Source: Candidatus Neomicrothrix sp. UBA7884 (lineage in GTDB: Bacteria > Actinomycetota > Acidimicrobiia > Acidimicrobiales > MedAcidi-G1). From it: DNA of 64,000 bases. The notes under the pieces are model-generated. The model saw only the letters and a program-made list of their open reading frames with translations. It did no database searches and was not told where the DNA came from. The DNA lies in assembly GCA_002501135.1 (NCBI GenBank), contig DLRQ01000054.1:6529-70528 (forward strand), read 5' to 3'. Below are positions 25,337-35,502 of this stretch, in pieces (the stretch's first letter is position 1; each line of letters opens with the position of its first letter). The position numbers and the translations under genes were made by a program.

Positions 25337-25942
25337 TCAGGAAAGCGGCTCGTGGGCCCCACCGCAGGCCGACCAGAGACCCAGCCCGGCCGCCCGGGCG
25401 CGGCTCTCCGCTGCCGCCAGTTTGTGGCGCAGCCCGTCATTGGGGGAGATGTGGAGGGATGCGGCAAAGCCCCGCTCGACCATGGATGCGTTGACCGCCA
25501 GGCCGTCTGACAGCCGCTCGATGTAGGCGAGGAGTCGGCCGTAGCGGTCACGTGTCTCTACGTCCCTTTGCACAAGCACTGCGGTTCCCGGCGGGAGCAG
25601 CAGCGCCATGCGCGCGGATGCCTCAGAGCCGAAGCACTCGACGGGACGGTCGGGGTGCACGGTCTCAGGTGTGTCGATTCCCAGAAGTCGGACGATCTCG
25701 TCGTTGCCGCCCAGGTCTATTACGACGGTGTCCCCGTCTATGACGCCGACCACGGTGCCGAGCCCAGCGGGCGGTGATTGGTCCTGTGAGCAGGCGGCGA
25801 GGATCATTCCAAGAATCGCCAGGCCCATCACCACACCGATGAACACCGTGCCAACCTGCTCGACGGGTTGGGTCCTCACCTGTGTGAACAGGCCCGTGCC
25901 ACCTGGTGACTGGTCAGGCGGCATCTGCGATCTCTGGTTCAT
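25337..25942 (-). CDS. Thermonuclease (SNase) family protein, membrane-anchored or lipoprotein
   Basis: The 201-residue protein has a hydrophobic segment near 30-50 ending in a lipobox-like LAAC, then an SNase domain: VVGVIDGDTVVIDL, VRLLGIDTPETVHP with the catalytic-region Asp/Glu, and ETRDRYGRLLAYIE. It should be an extracytoplasmic nuclease held at the membrane. The ATG at 25942 was chosen; a longer frame from 26083 adds Arg-rich non-homologous sequence. An internal GTG (VRTQPVEQVG) would give a shorter, more typical signal. Its start overlaps the end of the small gene upstream by 29 nt. Confidence 0.83.
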   Translation of the reverse strand: MNQRSQMPPDQSPGGTGLFTQVRTQPVEQVGTVFIGVVMGLAILGMILAACSQDQSPPAGLGTVVGVIDGDTVVIDLGGNDEIVRLLGIDTPETVHPDRPVECFGSEASARMALLLPPGTAVLVQRDVETRDRYGRLLAYIERLSDGLAVNASMVERGFAASLHISPNDGLRHKLAAAESRARAAGLGLWSACGGAHEPLS

Positions 25943-26153
25943 CGTTGAGGCCGTCCCCCCCGCCTCCAGTCGGTTCCGGTGTCTCAGGCTCGACCGACCG
26001 GTCAAAGCGCGACCGTGGGTGGCTGGCCAGCAGCGCCCGGGCCTCGGCAACACCTGCCAGGCCGATCTGGCGGGTGTGTGCATCCATCGGTCGGTGGCGG
26101 GGCCATTCCGCCTGTCTCTTCGTTGGTCTCGTGAGGCTGAGTTGTTCGTTCAT
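25914..26153 (-). CDS. Small conserved-looking protein, 79 residues
   Basis: The frame encodes a basic N-terminal half with DAHTRQIGLAGVAEARALLA (residues 24-43), reminiscent of short actinobacterial proteins with an HTR-x-IG-x-AGI-x-x-AR helix, and an acidic glycine-rich tail. The hexamer CATACT lies 6 nt before the ATG. It overlaps the start of the thermonuclease gene in another frame, as coupled genes do. It is not a clean shadow of another gene because the opposite strand carries none here. No function can be given. Confidence 0.5.
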   Translation of the reverse strand: MNEQLSLTRPTKRQAEWPRHRPMDAHTRQIGLAGVAEARALLASHPRSRFDRSVEPETPEPTGGGGDGLNDEPEIADAA

Positions 26154-26277
26154 GGTTCAAGTATGAACACGGGGTGTGACAGCCGAATCTGGGCGCGGAA
26201 CGCGTTGGGGAACGTCTAGTGTGGGTTCTGCACAGACAGGTTGACCTGTTGCCAGAGAGAATCGAAGGGAGATGCCA

Positions 26278-26457
26278 GTGACCGAGACGCTCGACACAGC
26301 GACAATCGACGAGATCAAGGCCATCATCGACCGGGGGCTCGGCACCACCAAGAGCCGTGAGCTCATTGCGTCCTCCGAGGTGGCCGACCTGCTGCTCGAC
26401 CTTCGCCTGCTGCTGGCAACGAGCGACGCTGCGATAGAGGCCGCCTCGGCCAACTGA
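26278..26457 (+). CDS. Small helical protein, 59 residues
   Basis: GAAGGGA at 26264-26270 lies 7 nt before the GTG at 26278 and only 1 nt before an ATG at 26272, so the GTG is the better start. The product is predicted all-helical and acidic (TATIDEIKAIIDRGLG, then SSEVADLLLDLRLLLATS), without cysteines or membrane segments. A TAGTGT (26217-26222) could be its -10. It stands alone, divergent from the thermonuclease unit and convergent with the PAP2 gene. Function not recognised. Confidence 0.6.
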   Translation: MTETLDTATIDEIKAIIDRGLGTTKSRELIASSEVADLLLDLRLLLATSDAAIEAASAN

Positions 26458-26465
26458 GTTCTCCG

Positions 26466-26484
26466 ACCGGCACGGTCAGCCGGT
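26466..26484. terminator. Convergent hairpin ACCGGC-N7-GCCGGT
   Basis: A 6-bp perfect stem with a 7-nt loop lies between the ends of two converging genes. Confidence 0.5.
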
Positions 26485-26491
26485 TAGCTAC

Positions 26492-27124
26492 CTACCTCAG
26501 CGAGAAGACCTTCCGGACCACCCGGCCAATGAGCAGGCCAACCCCGGCGCCCACGACTACATCGCTGGCGTGGTGGATACGAACATGGATTCTCGAGGCG
26601 GCAACTAACCCGGCCAGCCCGTACCAGAGCGGCTTCACCCTTGAGCGTTCCGATAACAGGGTTGCGGCCATGAACGCAGCCGAGGCGTGCCCCGACGGGA
26701 AGCTGCTGGTGAGCGGCTGCCTCAGGTTGTGTGGCCTCTCCTCCTCGTGAAGCGGCCGGTCACGTCGGAACAGCGACTTGACAGCACCGTTGACGAGCGC
26801 CGACTCCATGCCGAGGGCCAGGGCCAGTCGGGTGGCCTCACGGTGCCCACGGCGCGAGGTGAGGCCACGGGCCGTACCGGCGATGTGCCAGATGAGGCTG
26901 AAGTCACCCAGTTCGCTCGCTGTGTAGAAGACCCTGTCAACGAGCGGACGGCCCCTGAGTGGTTCCCAGACCTTGTCGACGGCGTCGTCTAGCGCCCTTC
27001 CGACTGGTCCCAGCGGATGTGTGGCGGGAGCGTCATCGGGAACAGGTTCTACGAGCGGGTCGACCGACGATCCGCCTGCGTCGACCAGTCGAAGATTCCT
27101 CTCGGGCTCTGGGGCGGAAACCAT
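26492..27124 (-). CDS. PAP2-superfamily phosphatase (membrane lipid phosphatase)
   Basis: This 210-residue protein carries the three phosphatase motifs of the PAP2 family: KSLFRRDRP (about 124-132), FPSGHASAA (about 148-156) and SRIHVRIHHASDVVVG (about 181-196). They lie between hydrophobic segments. It probably dephosphorylates a lipid or polyprenyl phosphate at the membrane. The ATG at 27124 is preferred; the frame extends upstream into the reductase gene but without homology. It follows a geranylgeranyl-reductase-family gene by 11 nt, so both may act on isoprenoid lipids. Confidence 0.87.
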   Translation of the reverse strand: MVSAPEPERNLRLVDAGGSSVDPLVEPVPDDAPATHPLGPVGRALDDAVDKVWEPLRGRPLVDRVFYTASELGDFSLIWHIAGTARGLTSRRGHREATRLALALGMESALVNGAVKSLFRRDRPLHEEERPHNLRQPLTSSFPSGHASAAFMAATLLSERSRVKPLWYGLAGLVAASRIHVRIHHASDVVVGAGVGLLIGRVVRKVFSLR

Positions 27125-27135
27125 GGGTGACAAGC

Positions 27136-28350
27136 CTACGGGTGAGGAGGCTGGTGGCGGTAGGTGCCCTCCCGGCCCAGCACCCCTCTCCGCCACCGTC
27201 GGGGGGTGGCAATGAGCGCCCTCGGGTAGTCCTCGAACAGCCATCGTGCGAAGTTGAGCCTGGTCCACCCGGTTGCTCCAGCCAGCCGCACGACCCCTTC
27301 GGCGGCAGTCGCGTTTGACATGAGTGACTGCAGGGCAGTCGACATTCTGTGATCGGCGACCAGATCCCGTCGCACGGCGCGCCGGTAGCGGAGGCCGATC
27401 GAGGCCGGTGGACCGCCGGTCAGGATTGATTCGGCTGCCAGCATTCCGGTGAGCAGCGCCTGTCCGATTCCCTCGCCGGTGAGCGAGTCGGTAGCGCCGG
27501 CGGCGTCACCGGCGAACAGCACGGGCCCGTGGTCGAGCACAGCTGATGAGATCCGCGCCGGGATCGGCCATGCTGTGTGGCGACCCTCGGGAGCTGCTCC
27601 ATCTCCCATAACCTCCCGGATCGCCGGCCGCTCGAGCAGGGCTGACCAGATGGCACCCGTGTCACCTATGGGAACGCGCCCGCCCCTGAGCACCCCGAAG
27701 CCCACGTTGGCCCGCTGGCCCGGCAACGGGAAACTCCATGCGTAACCGGGAAGCAGGTCGGCCTCGAACCACACATGCAGGTTGGCAGCGGATGGGCCCA
27801 CGTTGGCCACGTACTGGCGGAAGGCGTGCCACTCGCCGCGGTATCCGTCCTCAGAGAGGCCCAGTGCCTTACGGGTGGGCGACCACATTCCGTCTGCAGC
27901 CACGACAGCACCGGCTCTCACCTCGCCCATGCCGTCCACCTCGAGGACTGCCGACGCCCCGTCGACCCGTATGTCGGTCAGGGCACAGTTCTCTTTGACA
28001 TCGGCTCCGGCCTGTCGGGCGAGTTCCAGCAGCGCAGCATCCAGTTCCGCCCGCGGTGCGACGGCGGCGAACTGTCCCGAGCCGGCAGGGAGCGGGAACG
28101 CTGCGGTCCAGCCCGATGGCGCGTGCAAGACTGCCCCGTTGACCGGTTGCCAACCGGCGATGGTCCCGGGATCAAGGCCGAGTTGCTCACAGAGGCGCAG
28201 TGCCAGGGTGGTAAGGCCGTCACCACAGCACTTGTCCCTCGGGAAGGTCGCTTTGTCGATGAGCAGGACGGAACGCCCTGCCCGGGCCACAAGGGTGGCT
28301 GCGGCCGACCCCGCAGGCCCACCGCCGGCCACAGCGACGTCGACCTGCAT
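27136..28350 (-). CDS. Geranylgeranyl reductase-family FAD oxidoreductase
   Basis: The 404-residue flavoprotein begins with VAVAGGGPAGSAAATLVARA (GxGxxG at about 9-14), has the family RDKCCGDGLT loop near 38 and the second FAD motif PVLFAGDAAGATDSLTGEGI near 275. Members saturate isoprenoid chains such as menaquinone or polyprenyl side chains. Its ATG shares one base with the nucS stop (TGATG), and a PAP2 phosphatase follows, consistent with an isoprenoid or membrane-lipid role. The exact substrate is unknown. Confidence 0.88.
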   Translation of the reverse strand: MQVDVAVAGGGPAGSAAATLVARAGRSVLLIDKATFPRDKCCGDGLTTLALRLCEQLGLDPGTIAGWQPVNGAVLHAPSGWTAAFPLPAGSGQFAAVAPRAELDAALLELARQAGADVKENCALTDIRVDGASAVLEVDGMGEVRAGAVVAADGMWSPTRKALGLSEDGYRGEWHAFRQYVANVGPSAANLHVWFEADLLPGYAWSFPLPGQRANVGFGVLRGGRVPIGDTGAIWSALLERPAIREVMGDGAAPEGRHTAWPIPARISSAVLDHGPVLFAGDAAGATDSLTGEGIGQALLTGMLAAESILTGGPPASIGLRYRRAVRRDLVADHRMSTALQSLMSNATAAEGVVRLAGATGWTRLNFARWLFEDYPRALIATPRRWRRGVLGREGTYRHQPPHP

Positions 28351-29009
28351 CAGAACAGCTTCAGCTCGTTCGACTCGATTCCACGCAGGTCGTCGTAGTC
28401 CACCTCCAGCCAGGTGATGTCCCGGTCCTCGGCCAGAACCCTCGCCTGCGGCTTGACCTCTTGGGCCACGAACATGCCGCGTACCGGTCTGAGCATGGGG
28501 TCCCTGTTGAGGAAATCCAGGTAGCGGGTGAGTTGCTCCACCCCGTCAATCTCTCCCCGGCGCTTGACCTCAATGGCGACAGCTACTCCGTCGGCGTCGC
28601 GACACAGCAGGTCCACGGGGCCGACAGCGGTCGGGTACTCGCGGCGGACGAGGCGAAGGTCGTCGGCCATGAAGGTGGGATCGGCAGCCAGCAGTTCCTG
28701 GAGGTGGGCCTCCACTCCGTCCTTCTGGAGGCCCGGATCGTCGCCGAGCGGGTATTCCGTGTCGCTGATCACCTCATGGAGGGTGATCGTGAGGATCTCG
28801 CCCTTCGAGTTGCGGACGGACCAGCAGCCCTCCTCCTCGATCATCGTGTTGGGGGCGGTCATCCAGTTGAGCGGTTTGTAGGCGCCACCGTCGGCGTGGA
28901 TCGCCACGCAGCCGTCGGCCTTGACCATGAGCAGACGGGTGGCTTCTGGAAGGTGGGCGGTGAGCCGTCCGTCGTAGTCGACGGTGCAGCGGGCTATGAC
29001 CAGGCGCAC
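28350..29009 (-). CDS. nucS: Mismatch-specific endonuclease NucS (EndoMS)
   Basis: This 219-residue nuclease replaces MutS/MutL in many actinobacteria. It has the N-terminal DNA-binding domain ([40 protein letters not shown]) and the RecB-like catalytic core with [20 protein letters not shown], containing the Asp...Glu-x-Lys triad, then [18 protein letters not shown] at 29009 was chosen because all family similarity begins at VRLVIARC; the frame runs 61 residues further upstream into cysQ. The gap to cysQ is 5 nt. No beta-clamp motif was checked at the C-terminus. Confidence 0.95.
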   Translation of the reverse strand: MRLVIARCTVDYDGRLTAHLPEATRLLMVKADGCVAIHADGGAYKPLNWMTAPNTMIEEEGCWSVRNSKGEILTITLHEVISDTEYPLGDDPGLQKDGVEAHLQELLAADPTFMADDLRLVRREYPTAVGPVDLLCRDADGVAVAIEVKRRGEIDGVEQLTRYLDFLNRDPMLRPVRGMFVAQEVKPQARVLAEDRDITWLEVDYDDLRGIESNELKLF

Positions 29010-29014
29010 GGGTC

Positions 29015-29791
29015 TCAGGGGCCGGTCGGGCCGGACAGGGTCGCAAGCACGGCATCGGCCAGTTCGGTCCGGCAGACCACCAGGTCGGGAAGATAAGGGT
29101 CTGCGTGGTTGTAGGTGAGGGGTGATCCGTCGAGGCGTGAGGTGTGGAGGCCACGGGAGGCCGCCACTGCAACGGGTGCGCAGTTGTCCCACTCGAACTG
29201 GCCTCCGGAGTGCACGTAGACGTCGGCCTCGCCGCGGACCACGGCCATTGCCTTGGCTCCGGCAGAGCCCATCTCAACGATGACGCCACCGAGCGCCTCA
29301 GCCACGGCGAGCGCCTCGGCAGGTGGACGGGTTCGGCTCACGACCACCCGCGGCCGTTCAGGAACCGGCGACAATATGGCCGTCACCACCGATGGACCCG
29401 TAGCGAGCGTCATGCACAGGGCCGGCAGGGCAACGGCTCCTACCGTCGGGAGGCCACCCTCGGCGAGGGCCACGTGCACCGCCCAGTCGGTTCGTGGAGG
29501 CTCGCTGAACTCGCGGGTACCGTCCAGGGGGTCGATGATCCAGACTCTCTGCGCCCCGGATCGGTCCGGGTGGACCCCGTGGGCCGCCCCCTCCTCTGAA
29601 AGCACCGCGTCACCGGGCCTCTTGGCGGCCAGCGACGCCATGAGGAGATCGTGGGCCCGTCGGTCGCCTTCCTCTCGCAGTTCCCGCGCCTGTGCTCCCG
29701 CCTCGGTCAGGTTGGCACGAACGTCACACAACAGGTTCCCGGCGCGTGTGGCGAGGGCCTCCGCCAGTACGTGGTCTTCGGGTGTGGCCAT
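29015..29791 (-). CDS. cysQ: 3'(2'),5'-bisphosphate nucleotidase, CysQ-type inositol monophosphatase family
   Basis: The 258-residue Mg2+-dependent phosphatase has the family motifs LSEEGA near 65, [12 protein letters not shown] near 83 and [14 protein letters not shown] near 200. CysQ removes the PAP/PAPS phosphate made during sulfate assimilation, and it is divergent from cysDNC, which supports that role over a generic inositol phosphatase. The ATG at 29791 was chosen since the frame beyond it crosses the cysD start. It begins a minus-strand run with nucS, the reductase and PAP2. Confidence 0.88.
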   Translation of the reverse strand: MATPEDHVLAEALATRAGNLLCDVRANLTEAGAQARELREEGDRRAHDLLMASLAAKRPGDAVLSEEGAAHGVHPDRSGAQRVWIIDPLDGTREFSEPPRTDWAVHVALAEGGLPTVGAVALPALCMTLATGPSVVTAILSPVPERPRVVVSRTRPPAEALAVAEALGGVIVEMGSAGAKAMAVVRGEADVYVHSGGQFEWDNCAPVAVAASRGLHTSRLDGSPLTYNHADPYLPDLVVCRTELADAVLATLSGPTGP

Positions 29792-29888
29792 GTGCTCGTC
29801 TTTTCTCGTGCCGGGTGCGGTGTTGGTGGTGTCGCCAGCGGTGCCAATACGATCTAGGAACGAGTATCGCCTGTCTTCCGGGGTTTCC

Positions 29889-30815
29889 ATGACAGCTACC
29901 TTCTCCAGATCCTCCTACGAACTCAGCCACCTCGGGTTTCTCGAGGCCGAGTCGATCCACGTCTTCCGCGAGGTGGCCGCAGAGTTCGAACGCCCCTGCC
30001 TGCTCTTTTCCGGCGGCAAGGACTCGATCGTCATGCTGCGCCTGGCGGTCAAGGCGTTCGCACCGGCCCGCCTGCCGTTTCCGGTGATGCACGTCGACAC
30101 CGGCCACAACTTCCCGGAGGTGATCGAGTTCCGCGACCGGTGCCTGGCTGAGGCCGGCGCCCGCCTCGTTGTGGCCTCTGTCCAGCAGTCCATCGACGAG
30201 GGGAGGGTCGCCGAGGAGACCGGCCCCAGGGCCAGCCGAAACCGCCTGCAGACCACGACGCTGCTGGACGCAGTCACGGAGCACGGCTTCGACTCCCTCT
30301 TTGGCGGGGCCCGTCGCGACGAGGAGAAGGCCCGGGCAAAGGAGCGGGTGTATTCGTTCCGCGACGAGTTCGGACAATGGGACCCCAAGAACCAGAGACC
30401 CGAGGTGTGGAGCCTCTACAACGGCCGCATCCGACGCGGTGAGCACATCAGGGTGTTCCCCATATCCAACTGGACTGAGCTGGACATCTGGCAGTACATC
30501 CAGCGTGAGGGTGTGGAGATTCCTTCCGTCTACTACGCCCACGAGAGGCCGGTGTTCGAACGGGACGGAATGCTCCTGGCCGAGAGCCCCTTCGTGGAGC
30601 GCCTCCCCGGCGAGGACGTTGCCACCCGACGGGTGCGCTACCGCACGGTCGGCGACATGAGTTGCACCGGCGCAGTTGAGTCGGTGGCGACGACCATCGA
30701 CGAGGTCATCGATGAGGTGTCGGCCACCCGTATCACCGAGCGGGGTGCCACCCGTGCCGACGACCGTGTCTCCGAGGCCGCTATGGAGGACCGCAAGAAG
30801 GAGGGGTACTTCTGA
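29889..30815 (+). CDS. cysD: Sulfate adenylyltransferase subunit 2
   Basis: This 308-residue subunit makes APS from ATP and sulfate. It has the PP-loop SGGKDS (41-46), the HVDTGHNFPEVIEFRD segment and the conserved GARRDEEKARAKERVYSFRD block near 139. The frame is open far upstream, but the family start is the ATG at 29889. It is coupled to cysN by a TGATG overlap. The 97-nt gap to cysQ should hold divergent promoters; a TACGAT at 29848-29853 is a possible -10. Confidence 0.96.
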   Translation: MTATFSRSSYELSHLGFLEAESIHVFREVAAEFERPCLLFSGGKDSIVMLRLAVKAFAPARLPFPVMHVDTGHNFPEVIEFRDRCLAEAGARLVVASVQQSIDEGRVAEETGPRASRNRLQTTTLLDAVTEHGFDSLFGGARRDEEKARAKERVYSFRDEFGQWDPKNQRPEVWSLYNGRIRRGEHIRVFPISNWTELDIWQYIQREGVEIPSVYYAHERPVFERDGMLLAESPFVERLPGEDVATRRVRYRTVGDMSCTGAVESVATTIDEVIDEVSATRITERGATRADDRVSEAAMEDRKKEGYF

Positions 30816-32083
30816 TGGAACTCCTCAGGTTCGCCACTGCCGGCAGTGTCGACGACGGTAAGTCCACGCTCATCGGACGCCTGCTCTACGACACCAAGGC
30901 CATCTTCCAGGACCAGCTGGAGGCCGTCGAACGCACATCTGTGCAGATGGGCAACGAGTACACCAACCTTGCCCTGCTAACCGACGGCCTGCGTGCAGAG
31001 CGCGAGCAGGGCATAACCATCGACGTGGCCTATCGCTACTTCGCCACTCCTCGACGCAAGTTCATTATCGCCGACACCCCGGGACACATCCAGTACACGC
31101 GCAACATGGTCACCGGTGCATCCACCGCCGACCTTGCCCTGGTGCTTGTCGACGTCCGCAAGGGCGTGGTCGAGCAGTCACGTCGACATGCCTTTCTCGC
31201 GTCGCTCCTGCGCATTCCCCATCTGGTCGTGTGCGTCAACAAGATGGACCTGGTCGACTTTGACCGTGACGCCTATGAGAATGTCAAGGCCGAGTTCCGG
31301 GACTTCGCCATGAAACTGAATGTCAGCGACCTCACGTTCATCCCGGTATCTGCCCTGCACGGCGACAACATCGTGGAGCGTTCCCTGAACACCCCGTGGT
31401 ACGAGGGAACCTCTCTGCTGCACCACCTCGAAGAGGTGCACATCGCCAGCGACCGGAACCTCGTCGACGCCAGGTTCCCGGTCCAGTACGTGATCCGCCC
31501 CCAGACCGACGAGCACCACGACTACCGCGGCTATGCGGGCACCGTGGTGGGCGGTGTGTTCAAGCCCGGCGACGAGGTGATGGTGCTGCCCAGCGGGTTC
31601 ACTTCCACCATCGCATCGGTGGAAGCCGGTTCTGCCGGGGGCGTTGGCACCGTCGACGAGGCGTTCGCCCCCATGTCGGTAACGATCCGCCTCACAGACG
31701 ACCTCGATGTTTCGCGCGGCGACATGATCTGCCGGCCCAACAACCAGCCATCGGCCGGACAGGACATCGACGCGATGGTCTGCTGGATGTCTGAGGCGTC
31801 CTCGCTGGCACCTCGGATGAAGCTGGCAATCAAGCACACGACACGGTCGGCCCGCGCAATGGTCACCGACCTGGCGTACCGGCTCGACGTAAACACACTG
31901 CACCGCGACGAGGCAGCCACCTCGCTAGGCCTGAATGAGATCGGGCGTGTGTCACTGCGGTGTACGCAGCCGCTGTTCTTTGACGAGTACCGCCGCAACC
32001 GCGCCACCGGCAGTTTCGTGCTGATCGACGAGACCACCAACGCCACCGTCGCTGCAGGGATGATCCTGGGCGGAGGTGCCTGA
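30815..32083 (+). CDS. cysN: Sulfate adenylyltransferase subunit 1 (GTPase)
   Basis: The 422-residue GTPase drives APS synthesis. It has G1 GSVDDGKST (10-18), REQGITIDVAYRYF, G3 DTPGH near 88 and G4 NKMD near 142, followed by EF-Tu-like beta-barrel domains. It stops after the GTPase/barrel part, so it is CysN and not the CysNC fusion; the APS kinase is a separate overlapping gene downstream. Start shares one base with the cysD stop. Confidence 0.96.
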   Translation: MELLRFATAGSVDDGKSTLIGRLLYDTKAIFQDQLEAVERTSVQMGNEYTNLALLTDGLRAEREQGITIDVAYRYFATPRRKFIIADTPGHIQYTRNMVTGASTADLALVLVDVRKGVVEQSRRHAFLASLLRIPHLVVCVNKMDLVDFDRDAYENVKAEFRDFAMKLNVSDLTFIPVSALHGDNIVERSLNTPWYEGTSLLHHLEEVHIASDRNLVDARFPVQYVIRPQTDEHHDYRGYAGTVVGGVFKPGDEVMVLPSGFTSTIASVEAGSAGGVGTVDEAFAPMSVTIRLTDDLDVSRGDMICRPNNQPSAGQDIDAMVCWMSEASSLAPRMKLAIKHTTRSARAMVTDLAYRLDVNTLHRDEAATSLGLNEIGRVSLRCTQPLFFDEYRRNRATGSFVLIDETTNATVAAGMILGGGA

Positions 32084-32690
32084 GTTGGGGGACGATCCGG
32101 CAGGCACTAGCCCCGACGTGGTCTGGCAGCCCGGCCTGATCGAGCGGGCCGAGCGCTGGGAGGCAACGGGTCAGCGGGGGGCCACGGTCTGGTTCACCGG
32201 TTTGTCGGGCTCAGGCAAGTCAACGGTCGCCGCTGCGGTCGAACGCCTTCTCGTCGCCGACGGCAGGCCCGCCTACATGCTCGACGGCGACAACATCCGC
32301 CACGGCCTCTCCGGTGACCTGGGCTTTTCCGACGAGGACCGGGGCGAGAACATGCGCCGCGTCGCCGAGGTGGCCCGTCTGTTCGCCGATTCGGGAACGG
32401 TCGCCCTGGTGGCGCTGATCAGCCCCTACCGGGTCGGCAGGCGGAACGCCCGCGCCATCCACGAGGACGTGGGCCTGAGGTTCCTCGAGGTGTTCGTCGA
32501 TACCCCTCTGGAGGTTTGCGAGGAACGCGATGTCAAGGGCTTCTACGCCCTGGCCCGTGCGGGCGAGATGCCCGGCTTCACCGGCGTGGACGGCCCCTTT
32601 GAGCGGCCAGAGGCCCCCGACCTGGTGCTAACCCCAGATGACGGCCCCGCAGTTGCCGCGGCAACAAGGGTCCTCGACCTGCTGGCCTGA
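32076..32690 (+). CDS. cysC: Adenylylsulfate (APS) kinase
   Basis: This 204-residue kinase converts APS to PAPS. It has the P-loop FTGLSGSGKST (40-50), LDGDNIRHGLSGDLGFS near 72, the active-site-region LISPYRVGRRNAR near 112 and VFVDTPLEVCEERDVKGFY near 134. The GTG at 32076 overlaps the cysN stop. It is the last gene of cysDNC; sulfite reductase and PAPS/APS reductase genes are not in the window. PAPS for sulfotransferases is an alternative end use. Confidence 0.94.
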   Translation: MPELGDDPAGTSPDVVWQPGLIERAERWEATGQRGATVWFTGLSGSGKSTVAAAVERLLVADGRPAYMLDGDNIRHGLSGDLGFSDEDRGENMRRVAEVARLFADSGTVALVALISPYRVGRRNARAIHEDVGLRFLEVFVDTPLEVCEERDVKGFYALARAGEMPGFTGVDGPFERPEAPDLVLTPDDGPAVAAATRVLDLLA

Positions 32691-32714
32691 GGTTCCCACC
32701 TCCAGGCAAACTCC

Positions 32715-33062
32715 TCAGCCGCCTCTCAAGCGCTTTCCCAGTTCGGTAGCCGCATCCACCGCAGCACGAACCTCGTCCTCGTCGGCGCCGGCAGCGACCA
32801 GCCGTGCAACCCGCTCCTCAACATCTGCAGCGGTGGCATCGTCCAGATACGACGCACGCTCGACAGCCGGAACCAGCACGCCTACCAGCAGCAGGGCGAG
32901 GGCGCCGGTAGCGCCCACGAAGCCGAAGGCGATGGCACCGTTGATGCTGTTGGCGATGGAGGTGATGATCATCCCGGCGATGCCCGTTACACAGAACACC
33001 AGCCCGGTGCCCCTCACAACAGACGGGGCAACGATCCGGGTGCGGGCATCGGCGGCGCTCAC
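32715..33062 (-). CDS. Small membrane protein, 115 residues, unknown
   Basis: A GTG at 33062, with GAGGG shortly before it, starts a protein with two membrane segments (GLVFCVTGIAGMIITSIA and IAFGFVGATGALALLLVGVL) and a soluble C-terminal helical region (DVEERVARLVAAGADEDEVR). The longer reverse frame to 33332 runs through ettA and is a shadow. It begins 7 nt after the ettA stop, so it is probably the second gene of that operon. No family recognised; it may be a small channel-like or scaffold protein. Confidence 0.6.
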   Translation of the reverse strand: MSAADARTRIVAPSVVRGTGLVFCVTGIAGMIITSIANSINGAIAFGFVGATGALALLLVGVLVPAVERASYLDDATAADVEERVARLVAAGADEDEVRAAVDAATELGKRLRGG

Positions 33063-33069
33063 AGGACCC

Positions 33070-34770
<1,701 letters not shown>

Positions 34771-34778
34771 GGCGGCTG

Positions 34779-34784
34779 AGGCTA
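34779..34784 (-). promoter_or_regulatory. Putative -10 (TAGCCT) of ettA
   Basis: On the minus strand TAGCCT ends 8 nt before the ATG at 34770. Confidence 0.4.
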
Positions 34785-34833
34785 TCGGCGCGGCTGCTCG
34801 GCGCCCGTGGTCGTCACAGGTCGTCACTGGTCC

Positions 34834-34839
34834 TACGAT
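34834..34839 (+). promoter_or_regulatory. Putative -10 (TACGAT) of HAD gene
   Basis: TACGAT ends 7 nt before the GTG at 34847. Confidence 0.45.
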
Positions 34840-34846
34840 CGCGGCC

Positions 34847-35470
34847 GTGACAAAGGCGGTCCTCTTCGACTTCGGCGGTGTGTTGACCACCAGCCCATTC
34901 GAGGCGTTCGCCTCCTATGAGGCCGAGGCTGGCCTGCCCCCGGACACGATCAGGCGCCTCAACTCCACGAACCCCGATACCAACGCCTGGGCCGCCTTCG
35001 AGCGCCGCGAGGTAGGAACCGAGGAGTTCTGCCGCCTCTTCGAGGATGAGGCGGCGGCACTGGGCCTGACGGTCGATGCCGAACGGATCCTCGCCGGCCT
35101 GCGCGGCGACCTGAGGCCCACCATGGTCGAGGCCCTGCGGCGCTGTTCAGCGGAGTTTCCCACGGCGCTGCTCACCAACAACATCGAGCCGATGGCAGAC
35201 GGCGACATGGCTCCGGAGTTTGCCGAGGTGGTCGAGATGTTTGACGTGGTCGTGGAATCGAGCGTGGTCAGCTGCCGCAAGCCGGAGCAGCGCTTCTACG
35301 AGATCGCCTGTGAAAGCCTCGGGGTCGATGCCCGGGAATGCGTGTTCCTCGACGACCTGGGCGTGAACCTGAAGCCGGCCCGTGCGATGGGCATGACGAC
35401 CATCAAGGTTGGCGATCCGGCAGCGGCGATCGGCGAGTTGTCGGCCGCTGTCGGACTGGAACTCGCCTGA
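34847..35470 (+). CDS. HAD-family hydrolase (IA subfamily)
   Basis: The 207-residue phosphatase-like protein has the nucleophile motif VLFDFGGVLT (Asp8), TALLTNNIEP (motif II), a lysine in SCRKPEQRFYEIA (motif III) and ECVFLDDLGVNLKPARAMGM (motif IV). The DFGGV spelling and the cap resemble the N-terminal phosphatase of epoxide hydrolase and ACAD10-like HADs. It is divergent from ettA and starts 32 nt before xth. A small phosphorylated metabolite is the expected substrate. Confidence 0.88.
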   Translation: MTKAVLFDFGGVLTTSPFEAFASYEAEAGLPPDTIRRLNSTNPDTNAWAAFERREVGTEEFCRLFEDEAAALGLTVDAERILAGLRGDLRPTMVEALRRCSAEFPTALLTNNIEPMADGDMAPEFAEVVEMFDVVVESSVVSCRKPEQRFYEIACESLGVDARECVFLDDLGVNLKPARAMGMTTIKVGDPAAAIGELSAAVGLELA

Positions 35471-35488
35471 GCCCACTCGATGAAGAGG

Positions 35489-35494
35489 TACCGT
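35489..35494 (+). promoter_or_regulatory. Putative -10 (TACCGT) of xth
   Basis: TACCGT ends 8 nt before the ATG at 35503. Confidence 0.45.
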
Positions 35495-35502
35495 CGGTCC
35501 TG

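Noticed and set aside
29253..29888. Upstream extension of the cysD frame
   Set aside because: It runs antisense through cysQ; family similarity begins at the ATG at 29889.
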